Source of the DNA: a virus
Strand: one strand, 5' to 3'
Virus record (IMG/VR): IMGVR_UViG_3300031576_001290
Coordinates: 1 to 41,451 of that record
DNA: 41,451 bases
Numbering within the stretch: position 1 is the first letter of the stretch; every line of letters begins with the position of its first letter. The position numbers were made by a program, and so were the translations under genes. Shown here one piece after another: positions 31,206-38,869 of this stretch. The notes beneath the pieces were generated by a model. The model did not search any database. It had not been told where the DNA came from and worked only from the letters and a program-made list of their open reading frames with translations.

Positions 31206-33664
31206 GGTGCGACACCGGCCTCGGTCAGCACGCGCCCGCCCTGTACAACGAGACGCGCGTCGGCCGCCTCCCAGATTTCCCGCTGGTGGGCCACGAAGAT
31301 CACCTGGAACGCGTGAGAGAGCTGGCGTGCGCGACGCAGCATCCGGACATACGCCTGTGCGTTCTCTGGGTCGAGTGCGCCTGCCGTTTCGTCTCTCCAC
31401 CAGGTGGCGTAACGGACGCCGAGCTTCCTCGACTGCAGAATGCCGATTGCCAGCGACAGGGCTTCACCGACCACGACACGCTCCCCACCGCTGAGCGCCT
31501 CGACTGATCTCTCTTGCCCCCGATCGAAGCACTTCAGGTCGAACGCCTCCGAGTATTCACCGTCGCGCTTCTCGCGTAGTGTCTCGAGCGTGACGGAGAA
31601 CCGCGGTCCGTAGCAGCTAGCCAGGAGCTCGTTGACGAGCGCGGTGACCTCGGGCGCCGCGGCGTCGATCTCGAGCGCCTGGACGCCGTCCTTGCCGAGC
31701 CCGCGTTCGAGCAGCTGCCAGTCGCCGAGCTCGGTCGCGGCTGCGGCCTCCTTGACCACCAGGTCCTCGAGCTCCTGCGCCTTGCGCGCGAGCTGCTCGA
31801 CGCGCTCCCGGGCTCGGGCCTCGGCGGCCACGGCAGCACGCTCGAGGATCTCGGTCGCCCGGAGTCTCTCGAACGCGGCCCCCTGCGCCTTTGTGAGCTC
31901 GGTGACGTCGCCGGCGTCGCGCCTCGCGGCCTCCCAGGCCTCGCGCGCGGCGTCCTCCCGCGTCGCCGCTGCGGAGATCTCCGCGGCGTGCATGGCGAGG
32001 TGGTCCGTGGTCACGCTCCGGAGCGCCTCGAGGTCATGGTCGAGCCTGGCTCGCTCGGCCGCGGCCTGCTGGACGTCCTTCCGCGCGGCCTCGAGCATCT
32101 CCTCGAGCGAGTCGTCGGCGGCATTCCGCTGCTCGGCGATCGCGGCGAGCTGCTCGCCGAGCGCGTCGCCGCTCTCGGCCCGGGCCAACGCGGCCTGCCC
32201 CGTGGCCACGGCCTGCTCGGCCGCCCGCAGGTCTGGCGGCGCGCCGAGCTCGGCGCGCGCTTTCTGCGCGGCCTCGCGGATGCGCACGGTCTCTCGGTAC
32301 GGCCCGGCGTCAGGTGGCTCCGCCTCGACCAGGTCGATGCGGTCCTGCGCGGTGCGGGCATCCGCGAGCAGCGGGCAGGTGCCGGCGAGATCCTCGGGGT
32401 GGACCTCGCTCTGTTCGCCCGCGGAGTGCCCAGCGTCGAGGCGCGCGTACCACGCGCCGGCCTGCGTGCACGGCACGCTCGCGAGCCGCGCGGCCTGCTG
32501 CCGCAGCCGGCTCAAGTCCGCGTCCCGGCGGTCGGCCGCGGCCTGGTATGCGCGCGAGGCCTCGCGTTCCGCCTCCTGCGCACCCCGTAGCGCCGCGTCG
32601 GCGTCGGCGCATGCGACTACACCCCCGTTCGCCTCATCGCGTGCGGCCTGGGCAGCGGCGAGCCCCGCGAGGGCCTCCTCGAGGACCGGCAGCGCTCCGA
32701 GCTGCGCGTGCAGCCGCTCGGCCCGGTCTTCGAGTGCGTGGACGGCCGCCGCGTGCCTCCGTCTGGCCGCGGGCTCCAGCTCCTCGACCTTCCGCGCGTC
32801 GAGGAAACGGATCCGCTCCGCGTGCTCCTTCTCCGCCGCCTCGAGGCGCTGCGCGGCCTGCGTCCGCGCGATGTGTAGCTGCACGGCCTCCCGCTTGGCC
32901 GCGGCCAGTGCGTCGTAGAGCGCAGCCGCGCGCTCACCAGCCGAGCGTGCGCGCTCGAGTACATTCGAGGAGGCAGCCTCAGCCTGCCGGGCGGATTCCA
33001 ACGTTGCCCCGGCCAAGGCCACCGCCTCGATCTCCTGGGCCAGCTCGGCGCGTGCGGCGTCGAGCGGCGCGATCTCGTCCCGGACCCGCGCGGCGAGCGA
33101 TCGCGCCCCCGCGAGCGCCTGCTCGGCGCTCGTGCGCTCTGCACGCGAGCGGCCCGCGAGCTGCTCGAGCAGCCCGAGGCCGAGCAGCTCACAGAACAGC
33201 GCTTTCCGATCACCTTTGCGGAGCGTGAGGAAGCTTCCGCCCTTGTCCTGCGCGGCGAAGACCGAGGCGAGCAGCAGATCGGGCGAGCCGAAGCGCCGCA
33301 GGACCTTCGCGTCGAACGCTGCAGCCTTCCCGTCGGTCACGGGCGCGCCGTCGACGAGGATGTAGCCATCGGTCGTCCGGCGCTCGGCGTCGATCGCCAG
33401 GCGCACGGAGATCTCCGCGCCCGCGCCGTCGAGGAACACCGCCTCGACGTAGGCGTCGGTCCCGTGACAGTGCTCGTAGAGAGAGCCCGCGCGCGTCGCG
33501 AAGCGCTTGAAGAGCGCGGCGAATGGGGCCTCGAGCAGTGTGCTCTTCCCCGCGCCGTTCGGGCCGACGACGGCCACGAGGCCCTCGCCGAGCGCGTCGA
33601 AGTCGATCGACACCGGCTGCGCGTACGTCGTCAGGCCGCGGAAGGAGAGCCGGAGGAGTTTCAT
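31202..33664 (-). CDS. SbcC/Rad50-like ATPase (820 aa)
   Basis: SMC-type partner of the SbcD-like nuclease encoded two genes upstream. Walker A is GPNGAGKST (34-42). The signature motif is ALSGGER (723-729). Walker B is degenerate (YATWWRDETAGALDPE, with D758-E759). The H-loop is H793. Between about 170 and 690 lie long heptad-like Ala/Glu/Arg helices, with a zinc-hook-like pair of cysteines near residues 398 and 431 (VPCTQ and GTCPLL). It starts with ATG overlapping the upstream stop. The C-terminal tail appears to have been replaced during HNH insertion. Phage SbcCD-type enzymes process ends during recombination and replication. Confidence 0.9.
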   Translation of the reverse strand: MKLLRLSFRGLTTYAQPVSIDFDALGEGLVAVVGPNGAGKSTLLEAPFAALFKRFATRAGSLYEHCHGTDAYVEAVFLDGAGAEISVRLAIDAERRTTDGYILVDGAPVTDGKAAAFDAKVLRRFGSPDLLLASVFAAQDKGGSFLTLRKGDRKALFCELLGLGLLEQLAGRSRAERTSAEQALAGARSLAARVRDEIAPLDAARAELAQEIEAVALAGATLESARQAEAASSNVLERARSAGERAAALYDALAAAKREAVQLHIARTQAAQRLEAAEKEHAERIRFLDARKVEELEPAARRRHAAAVHALEDRAERLHAQLGALPVLEEALAGLAAAQAARDEANGGVVACADADAALRGAQEAEREASRAYQAAADRRDADLSRLRQQAARLASVPCTQAGAWYARLDAGHSAGEQSEVHPEDLAGTCPLLADARTAQDRIDLVEAEPPDAGPYRETVRIREAAQKARAELGAPPDLRAAEQAVATGQAALARAESGDALGEQLAAIAEQRNAADDSLEEMLEAARKDVQQAAAERARLDHDLEALRSVTTDHLAMHAAEISAAATREDAAREAWEAARRDAGDVTELTKAQGAAFERLRATEILERAAVAAEARARERVEQLARKAQELEDLVVKEAAAATELGDWQLLERGLGKDGVQALEIDAAAPEVTALVNELLASCYGPRFSVTLETLREKRDGEYSEAFDLKCFDRGQERSVEALSGGERVVVGEALSLAIGILQSRKLGVRYATWWRDETAGALDPENAQAYVRMLRRARQLSHAFQVIFVAHQREIWEAADARLVVQGGRVLTEAGVAP

Positions 33665-34143
33665 GATCTCGCCTCCGGTAGGAGGCGAGACGCGTCGTGG
33701 ATCAGGATCTCGGGGAGCCGCGCGATCGCGACGTCGCCAAACGTGCGGCCGTCACGGCCGACGAGGAACGGGAGGAAGATCACCGCTGGGTCGATGATCC
33801 CGGCTTCGACCGCGTTGAGGGCCGCCTTGAGCCAGAGCAGGAGCACCCGATGCTCGTGCCGGCCAGCCCCCTGGCGGAGCCGCTCGAACTTCGCCGGGGA
33901 GAACGCGCCGTTCCGTCCGTCCCGAGCGACGGCTCGGAGCTGCGTCTCGTCAGGGAGTTGGAGGACGAAGCGTGCCAAGTAGGTCTGGTCGTCGCGCAGC
34001 CACTGGAAGTGCAGTTCGACGCGGCCGACTCGGTAGTCGTCGGCCCATCCGATCCTCTCGCAGCCCCACGCGCGCAGTAGGTCGTCCACCTCTGCACGGC
34101 TGCGGCCGACCGAGACGGTCGTGTCCTGCGCGTAGCGTCTCAC
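33661..34143 (-). CDS. Conserved phage protein, recombination-associated (160 aa)
   Basis: A protein family common in phages, of unknown function. The recognisable start is YAQDTTVSVGRSRAEVDDLL, followed by YRVGRVELHFQW and RFVLQLPDE. The second half has HRVLLLWLKAALNAVEAGI, FLPFLVGRDGRTFGD and the end IHDASRLLPEA. It lies between the SbcC-like and SbcD-like genes, with GTGA and ATGA overlaps, so it is co-translated with both. This placement suggests a role in the same recombination pathway, though I know of no assigned activity. Confidence 0.7.
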   Translation of the reverse strand: MRRYAQDTTVSVGRSRAEVDDLLRAWGCERIGWADDYRVGRVELHFQWLRDDQTYLARFVLQLPDETQLRAVARDGRNGAFSPAKFERLRQGAGRHEHRVLLLWLKAALNAVEAGIIDPAVIFLPFLVGRDGRTFGDVAIARLPEILIHDASRLLPEARS

Positions 34144-35324
34144 GCCGGCACCTCCTGGCCCTGCTCGATCTCCGCCAGCTTCGCGCGGAGGCGCTCGCGC
34201 ATCGGCTCGTCGGTCGCGATCTGTTTAGCCGCGAGCCAGGCCTCGACGCGCTCCCATGTGTCGCGCGCGGCCGAGATCTCCGCGCAACGCACGCGCGTGG
34301 CGTGCACGAGCACGGCCTCGATCTTGACTTCGTGCGCGCCGGCGTTCAGGAGACCTCGTTCGATGTCGGCCTCGTCGACGGCGTGCAGGGACTCCGCTCG
34401 GATCCGGTAGCGGAATCGCACGAGCGCGCCAGCGCATTCCGATCGATTCCACTGGTCGCCAGCGCCTACCGACTCCGTCCAGTCCCGCTCGATCAGCAGG
34501 ATCCGGCGAGCGGGCAGCTCGCGGAACTCCCAGCGCACGCCGCCCGGCTCGCGCCAGCGCTCCGGGTCGATCTCGACGTAGACCCAGCCCTTACTCTCAA
34601 GTTCTCCTAGATCGTGGCGCTGCGGCGAACCCGGGTAGCGCAGCCGATCCCAGCCCTGCCCCTTGTGGATGTGCGATAGGTTCACCCACGCGCAACCGAG
34701 GTCGATCAGATCACCCGGGGAGAACTCGACTCCCTGCCCAACGAGGACCTGCCCGGTCGAGGTCTCCGAGCCCGCGACGAGGGCGTGAGCCGCCAGGATC
34801 GGTATGCCTCCCGCCGCGGCGACGCGGTGCGCCTCCGCTCGGATCGCGACGAGCAGGCTCCTGGCGGCCTCGATCGTGAGATTGGTAGTCGATGCAACGG
34901 TCGTATCCGATGGGAGGGAGGCGCACAGGTGGGCTTTGGAGAACCAGCTGAGACCGAGCAGGCCGACGATCGTGCCGGCGAGGTCGAGCTCGTGCGCGCT
35001 ACCCGGTGCCGCTGTCGCACGCGTCTCGACGATCAGCCTGTGCTTCGTGCGCAGGCGGGCGAGAATATCGATGTCGCCCTCGACGTCGTGGTTGCCACGC
35101 ACGAGGAACACCGGGGCGACCTCGGTCATCGCGGTGAGGATCTCGACGGCCGCGTTCCGTTCAGTGGGCGTGCTGCGTCGATCGTAGAGGTCGCCACCGT
35201 GAAGGAACAGGTCGACGCCGGCGTCGCGCGCCTGATCGACGAGCGCCAGGTGCACGGCGACGTTGTCGTCGAGGCGCAGGCGTTCCGACAGGTGACTGTC
35301 CCCTGTACAGGCAACTCGCAGCAT
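34140..35324 (-). CDS. SbcD/Mre11-like nuclease (394 aa)
   Basis: Metallophosphoesterase nuclease partner of the SbcC-like protein. Motifs in order: GDSH (D9, H11), GGDLYD (D45), GNHD (N78, H79, D80), AAHAL (H180) and SHIH (H218, H220). This is the complete calcineurin-like set apart from a Ser replacing the first Gly of GHxH. The C-terminal third is a capping domain with several acidic helices. The ATG at 35324 shares one base with the upstream stop (TGATG). A longer frame is visible upstream but only shadows the preceding gene. Confidence 0.9.
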   Translation of the reverse strand: MLRVACTGDSHLSERLRLDDNVAVHLALVDQARDAGVDLFLHGGDLYDRRSTPTERNAAVEILTAMTEVAPVFLVRGNHDVEGDIDILARLRTKHRLIVETRATAAPGSAHELDLAGTIVGLLGLSWFSKAHLCASLPSDTTVASTTNLTIEAARSLLVAIRAEAHRVAAAGGIPILAAHALVAGSETSTGQVLVGQGVEFSPGDLIDLGCAWVNLSHIHKGQGWDRLRYPGSPQRHDLGELESKGWVYVEIDPERWREPGGVRWEFRELPARRILLIERDWTESVGAGDQWNRSECAGALVRFRYRIRAESLHAVDEADIERGLLNAGAHEVKIEAVLVHATRVRCAEISAARDTWERVEAWLAAKQIATDEPMRERLRAKLAEIEQGQEVPA

Positions 35325-36484
35325 CAGGCCCCCTTCGTCGTCGACCGTTTCCGCTGCTCCTCGGCCATCGCCGGCGTCATCGCCGGGTACTGCCGGAGCT
35401 GGAGCGTCGCCAGGTGCTTGTGCGGCTCGTAGCTGAACAGCCGGCCAGGGAAGCAGGCGCCGCAGCGCGGCGAGCCCGTGCGATCGATCGTCAGCTTCGC
35501 GATCTCCGCCGTGATCTCGGCCTGGCACGAGCAGGGACACCCGCAGATGTGCACCGGCGCCGCGGCCGCTGGCGGCTCGTCGAAGTCCAGGCCGTCGTCC
35601 CCGAGCTGCTCCGCGGGCGAGAGCGCGCGCTCCGGTGTCGCGTCCACCAGTACGCGCGCCTCCGGCAGCTCGCGGTCGACCGCGCTCTTGAGCGCGCCGC
35701 GCAGCCGATCCTTGTACGCCTCCTGCGGCGGCCGGCCGTACAACGCACCGGACGAGCCTTCGACGATCCGGATCAACGCGGCCTTCTGGTCCGGGTCCTC
35801 GGGATCGAGTGCCGGGACCAGCTTCGGAACGATGAACGGCTTGGCGAGGTCCTTCGCGCTGTACTTCTGGCGCAGCGAGAACAGGAGCCGGATCCCGCGT
35901 TCGATCGCCTTCGTCTCCGCGTGGCTCTGGATGTGCCGGCGCTTGTCCGCGAGCGCCGTGTCCTCGTACGGCACGAGCCGCCCGGTCTTCCCGCCCTGCG
36001 AGTCCTTCTCCGGCTTCATCGTTTCGGGCGCGCCGGAGCGGAGGTCCATCTCCTTCGTCGCGATGACCTGCCGCGGCGTGCCGTCGAAGTCTCGTACGCC
36101 GAGCACGACCTCGATCTCGCAGTAGTGCGGGTCCGAGCGGTCGTCGAGCCTGCGCTTATCGACGATCTGCACGCCCCCGGCGGCCATGATCTTCGAGAGC
36201 GCGTTCTTGCCGAGCGCGACCTCGTCGCCCTTGCAGAACCGCGGGTCGCGGTAGCACTCAGGGCCCGCGCCGTAGCTGTCGACCGTCGGGTCGACGACGA
36301 CCGCCCGCAGCGAGATCTGGTGCATCGGCATGATGTGGTCGACCGCGGCGATCGGACAGATGACGTTCGCGCTCGCGCTCAGCGCCTCGAACGCGGCACG
36401 TAGCTGCTCGACCGAGCCGACCGGCTGCGTCGGCAGGCCCGCGGCGACCGCTTTGGCCAGTGTGGCTAGTGTGGTGGTGCTCAT
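35324..36484 (-). CDS. Conserved phage protein, candidate ssDNA-annealing/recombination factor with Cys-rich tail (386 aa)
   Basis: I do not recognise a named family with certainty. Blocks VICPIAAVDHIMPMHQISLR, NALSKIMAAGGVQIVDKRRL, DKRRHIQSHAETKAIERGIR and LFSLRQKYSAKDLAKPFIVP give a layout reminiscent of phage annealing proteins of the RecT/Sak group: a beta core, then an AETKA.xR-type helix. That resemblance is loose. The C-terminal part has cysteines (ICGCPCSCQ, RCGACFPG) that could bind zinc. The adjacent sbcD/sbcC-like and rusA genes make a recombination role plausible. The ATG overlaps the upstream stop (ATGA). Confidence 0.6.
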   Translation of the reverse strand: MSTTTLATLAKAVAAGLPTQPVGSVEQLRAAFEALSASANVICPIAAVDHIMPMHQISLRAVVVDPTVDSYGAGPECYRDPRFCKGDEVALGKNALSKIMAAGGVQIVDKRRLDDRSDPHYCEIEVVLGVRDFDGTPRQVIATKEMDLRSGAPETMKPEKDSQGGKTGRLVPYEDTALADKRRHIQSHAETKAIERGIRLLFSLRQKYSAKDLAKPFIVPKLVPALDPEDPDQKAALIRIVEGSSGALYGRPPQEAYKDRLRGALKSAVDRELPEARVLVDATPERALSPAEQLGDDGLDFDEPPAAAAPVHICGCPCSCQAEITAEIAKLTIDRTGSPRCGACFPGRLFSYEPHKHLATLQLRQYPAMTPAMAEEQRKRSTTKGA

Positions 36485-36735
36485 GCGGTTTCCTTCTTCA
36501 GCCGCTCGGCGGCCTGGTGTTCGTGGTACTTGGAGCATGTCGCGTGGTGGCTGACGAGCGAACCACGCTGGCGCGTGCAGGTCTTCATGTCGGCCCACAA
36601 GCTGTACGTCGGGGGCGACGGATCGAGGCAGACGCCCGTCCCGTGCTCGTCCTTGGCGAACACGACCTTGCGGCCGCAGAAGCGGCACGGCCGAACTGCG
36701 GCGCCGCCCGCGGCGAGCTCATCCGCTCGGCTCAC
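36481..36735 (-). CDS. Small zinc-binding protein (84 aa)
   Basis: Contains CRFCGRKVVFAKDEHGTG followed by VCLDP, C53 and HHATC (Cys at 17, 20, 36, 53 and 67), a pattern expected of a small zinc-ribbon. The C-terminus is a charged helix (HEHQAAERLKKETA). It begins at a GTG two bases from the previous stop. Probably nucleic-acid associated; function unknown. Confidence 0.7.
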   Translation of the reverse strand: MSRADELAAGGAAVRPCRFCGRKVVFAKDEHGTGVCLDPSPPTYSLWADMKTCTRQRGSLVSHHATCSKYHEHQAAERLKKETA

Positions 36736-36737
36736 GC

Positions 36738-36965
36738 TCAGAATCTCCCTTGCTCGAGTGCCGCGACATTCGCTCGGAGACGGATCACGTCGAGCCGCGC
36801 GGCCGAGAGCTCGCGGTAGGCGTCCACCAGCGCCTCGACGGCGACGACACGCACGCGTGCGATCACCTCGGCCTGGCGGCGGATCACCTCGTCGCGCTCG
36901 GCGAGCGTGCGCTGCTGCGCGGCACGGCGGAGACTCTCAGCGTGGATCGAGCCGATCGACGCCAC
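36738..36965 (-). CDS. Small coiled-coil protein (75 aa)
   Basis: Start taken at the GTG at 36965, one base from the upstream stop. An earlier frame start would overlap the neighbour extensively. Almost entirely helical with heptad-like leucines and valines (RDEVIRRQAEVIARVRVVAV, AARLDVIRLRANVAALEQG). No family recognised. Unknown function in the early operon. Confidence 0.65.
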   Translation of the reverse strand: MASIGSIHAESLRRAAQQRTLAERDEVIRRQAEVIARVRVVAVEALVDAYRELSAARLDVIRLRANVAALEQGRF

Positions 36966-36966
36966 G

Positions 36967-37218
36967 TCAGCTCGCCGTCCCGAGGGCCCAGCCGATGAAC
37001 ACTCCAACGCCGATGCAGATCAGGTGCGTGACGACCTGGCCGCCGTGCCGTGCGAGCCACGTGCCGATGCGATCTGGCCGTGGCGCAGCGAGCCGCCGCG
37101 CCCCGGGGAAGCAGTCGCGGTAGTGCGCGGAACCCGAGCGGCCCCAGGACTCGCGGGCCGCGCGACGGTCGGTCGGGAGGTGGTACGGGAGTGTCGGGCG
37201 GAGCGAGCGGCTCTTCAT
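36967..37218 (-). CDS. Small membrane protein with one C-terminal helix (83 aa)
   Basis: Basic N-terminal region rich in Arg (PTDRRAARESWGRSG, RRLAAPRPDRIGTW), then one hydrophobic segment at the end (VVTHLICIGVGVFIGWALG). Predicted topology: tail-anchored inner-membrane protein. It overlaps the upstream excisionase-like gene by 4 bp (ATGA). It is not placed like a holin. An early membrane role, such as superinfection interference, is possible but unsupported. Confidence 0.65.
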   Translation of the reverse strand: MKSRSLRPTLPYHLPTDRRAARESWGRSGSAHYRDCFPGARRLAAPRPDRIGTWLARHGGQVVTHLICIGVGVFIGWALGTAS

Positions 37219-37460
37219 CGGTGCCTCCGCACGAGCTGCGGTCGTTCGGGGGCACCCTCGCGCAGCTGTTCGCTCTCCCGCTCCTCAAACTGCCGGATGT
37301 GCTCGGCGGAGAAGACGATCCGCTTGCCGTGCCGAGTCGCGGCGAGCCGGCCCTCGCGCACCCAGCGCCGGACGGAGCTCGTGTGCGCGCCGAAGTACTT
37401 GGCCATCTCCTCGAGCGTGTAGCGCTTGCCTGCGACGTCGGCGGGGTCCTGTGACTTCAT
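37215..37460 (-). CDS. Excisionase/MerR-like HTH protein (81 aa)
   Basis: DNA-binding domain typical of excisionase-like regulators: YTLEEMAKYFGAHTSSVRRW, then VREGRLAATRHGKRIVFSAE, closing with HIRQFEERE. The helix-turn-helix and the wing (RHGKRIVF) are both present. The ATG has a good GGGAGG site. It is in the early operon, so it could be the phage excisionase or a transcriptional regulator. The plus-strand HTH gene next to the integrase is the other excisionase candidate. Confidence 0.8.
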   Translation of the reverse strand: MKSQDPADVAGKRYTLEEMAKYFGAHTSSVRRWVREGRLAATRHGKRIVFSAEHIRQFEERESEQLREGAPERPQLVRRHR

Positions 37461-37474
37461 CTCGGGGCCTCCCT

Positions 37475-37711
37475 TCAGTCGTTGCCGGCGAGCTGGACCG
37501 GGAGCCGCTCGGGCTCCTCGACGTCGCCCACGTCCTGGGCGCGTGGCCCGCCGTTCGAACCGCGGGCCCGGACGGTCTGCCGGTAGCCGCGCAGGTACCG
37601 CTTGAGCGCGACGCTCAACGAGGCGGACTTCGTCGCCCCGGTCTCTTCGAGGAACTCCCGGAATCGGAGCGCGGTGTCGACGTCACACGCGAATTGGATC
37701 TGGACCTTCAT
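37475..37711 (-). CDS. Small ribbon-helix-helix-like protein (78 aa)
   Basis: N-terminal part (MKVQIQFACDVDTALRFREF, LEETGATKSASLSVALKRY) has a short strand plus two helices, as in ribbon-helix-helix DNA-binding proteins. The rest is Gly/Pro-rich and probably unstructured. The start is chosen at the ATG at 37711 because of the AAAGGTG site upstream; a GTG at 37717 is also possible. No family assigned with certainty. Confidence 0.65.
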   Translation of the reverse strand: MKVQIQFACDVDTALRFREFLEETGATKSASLSVALKRYLRGYRQTVRARGSNGGPRAQDVGDVEEPERLPVQLAGND

Positions 37712-37777
37712 GTGCACCTTTGCCCCCTAGGCCACCGCTGGCCGGTTTGGACGGACGGGAAACCAGAGAAAGCCGGA

Positions 37778-38206
37778 TCACCGCGCGCGCTCCCGCTCGT
37801 CGAGCTCATGGAGCACGGCCTCGGCGATCGACTCCTTCCCGAGGCTCACCCGGCGCTCGACCGCCGCGGCAAGATCCGCCGGCGTCGGCGTGAACATCCC
37901 GAGCAGGTGGTCGATCAGCGCGCCGCGGAACGGGTCGTGCGGCCCGGCAAGCCGCATCAGGAGCAGCAGGTCGTCGAGCCCTGGTAGGCCGCCGTCCCCT
38001 ACCCAGCGTCGGATCTGCGCGTAGCCGACGGGGATCTCCCCCGCGAGCGCCTTCGCGCCTCCGTGCGCCTTACAGACGCGCTCGACCAGCTCCGAGACGG
38101 CCTCGGACGGCCGAGCCAGGGGGTCGGGCGAGAGCGAGCGAGTTTCTCGCCTGTGCTCGCCTGACCCCTCCGGGGTACGTCTCGGCCTATAGAACGTGTG
38201 GTCCAT
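37778..38206 (-). CDS. Early HTH regulator (142 aa)
   Basis: The helical block SELVERVCKAHGGAKALAGE, then IPVGYAQIRRWVGDGGLPG has the character of a phage Cro/CII-like helix-turn-helix. Further helices follow (LDDLLLLMRLAGPHDPFRGA, DLAAAVERRVSLGKES). Among the first genes of the leftward early operon, 10 bp after a small ribbon-helix-helix gene. Likely an early transcriptional switch protein; the target is unknown. Confidence 0.65.
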   Translation of the reverse strand: MDHTFYRPRRTPEGSGEHRRETRSLSPDPLARPSEAVSELVERVCKAHGGAKALAGEIPVGYAQIRRWVGDGGLPGLDDLLLLMRLAGPHDPFRGALIDHLLGMFTPTPADLAAAVERRVSLGKESIAEAVLHELDERERAR

Positions 38207-38216
38207 GGGAGCTCGT

Positions 38217-38384
38217 TCAGGCGGCGCGCTGGTCTCGCCGGATGAACCGCCGAGCGAGGTCCCGGAGCACGCGGGAGATACCGCCCTTTTGTCGAGCGAT
38301 GCGCTTGAAGGCCTGGGCGTCGGACTTCGGGAGCCAGAACCCGAGGAAGGCCTCTCGCTCCCGTCGCTTGTTGGTGTTCAACAC
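38217..38384 (-). CDS. Very small ribbon-helix-helix-like regulator (55 aa), first gene of the leftward operon
   Basis: A gene missed by size filters. Its product (LNTNKRREREAFLGFWLPKS, DAQAFKRIARQKGG, ISRVLRDLARRFIRRDQ) has a short strand and two amphipathic helices with a basic end, as in Arc/MetJ-type proteins. It starts at the GTG at 38384 (TTG at 38381 is an alternative). No ribosome binding site is seen, but a promoter places the transcription start at about this GTG, suggesting a leaderless message. The start codon lies inside an operator-like palindrome. The 10-bp gap to the next gene indicates an operon. Probable Cro-like or autoregulatory factor. Confidence 0.6.
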   Translation of the reverse strand: MLNTNKRREREAFLGFWLPKSDAQAFKRIARQKGGISRVLRDLARRFIRRDQRAA

Positions 38385-38484
38385 AACGCGATATTGTGAA
38401 GAGTGTTGAACACAGAGTCAAGTGGAAATGTTCAACACCGCGCCACTTTTTCAACAACCCCAATCCTGCCAGCATGTTGAACGT
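38374..38484. promoter_or_regulatory. Operator array of GTGTTSAACAC palindromes in the divergent control region
   Basis: Sites: GTGTTCAACAC (38374-38384), GTGTTGAACAC (38403-38413), ATGTTCAACAC (38428-38438), a weak TTTTTCAACAA (38447-38457) and ATGTTGAACGT (38474-38484). Centres are 29, 25, 19 and 27 bp apart. The first site contains the GTG of the leftward 55-aa gene and the last contains the ATG of the rightward regulator. Likely binding sites for one of these two proteins. Confidence 0.6.
38393..38421 (-). promoter_or_regulatory. Leftward early promoter (TTGACT-17-CACAAT)
   Basis: Minus strand: -35 TTGACT (38421-38416), 17-bp spacer, -10 CACAAT (38398-38393), then 8 bp to the GTG of the 55-aa gene. 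Predicted transcription starts at or within a base or two of the start codon. One GTGTTGAACAC palindrome lies in the spacer, so a repressor there would block the promoter. Confidence 0.55.
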
Positions 38485-38869
38485 GGCAAATAGGGCCGGA
38501 AAAAACGTCGGCGGGTTCGTCGATCCGGAGCTCGCGGATGCTCTGCACCGGGAAGCCGAGGGGGCGCACGGAGCAAAGACCCGCATCCTCGAGGAGATGC
38601 TGCGGCAGCGCTACGGGAAGACCGCCCCACGCCCCTGGCAAACCAAAGTCGTCGAGGCGTTACGTCACCTGGAGCAGCTCAACGAAGGCCTGCACAGTGA
38701 CGTGATCAGGCTCGTACAGTCCGCCGCGGACAAGCGGAACGCGAGGACGATCAGGCTTCTCGCTGCCGGGCTCGATCATTTGGCTCGTTCCGAAGGAGCT
38801 CGAAGGCCTCGGCGCAAAGGCGCCGAATCGACTCGCGCGTCTCGGCCTCGGATGGTTCGGGGACGTTGA
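38474..38869 (+). CDS. Rightward regulator, ribbon-helix-helix-like (131 aa), probable repressor candidate
   Basis: The start ATG at 38474 lies in an operator-like palindrome. The upstream in-frame start at 38396 would run through the operators and promoter and is rejected. N-terminal part (GKNVGGFVDPELADALHREA, GAHGAKTRILEEMLRQRYGK) is consistent with a ribbon-helix-helix DNA-binding domain. The middle is helical (WQTKVVEALRHLEQLNEGL). The last 25 residues are basic and low complexity, where an opposite-strand gene (38751-38894) overlaps. Divergent orientation from the early operon and operators between them suggest the lysogeny repressor or its antagonist. Confidence 0.65.
   Translation: MLNVANRAGKNVGGFVDPELADALHREAEGAHGAKTRILEEMLRQRYGKTAPRPWQTKVVEALRHLEQLNEGLHSDVIRLVQSAADKRNARTIRLLAAGLDHLARSEGARRPRRKGAESTRASRPRMVRGR

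Noticed and set aside
38396-38473. N-terminal extension of the rightward regulator
   Set aside because: It would run through the leftward -10 element and three operator-like palindromes and gives a poor sequence. The ATG at 38474 begins the folded domain.
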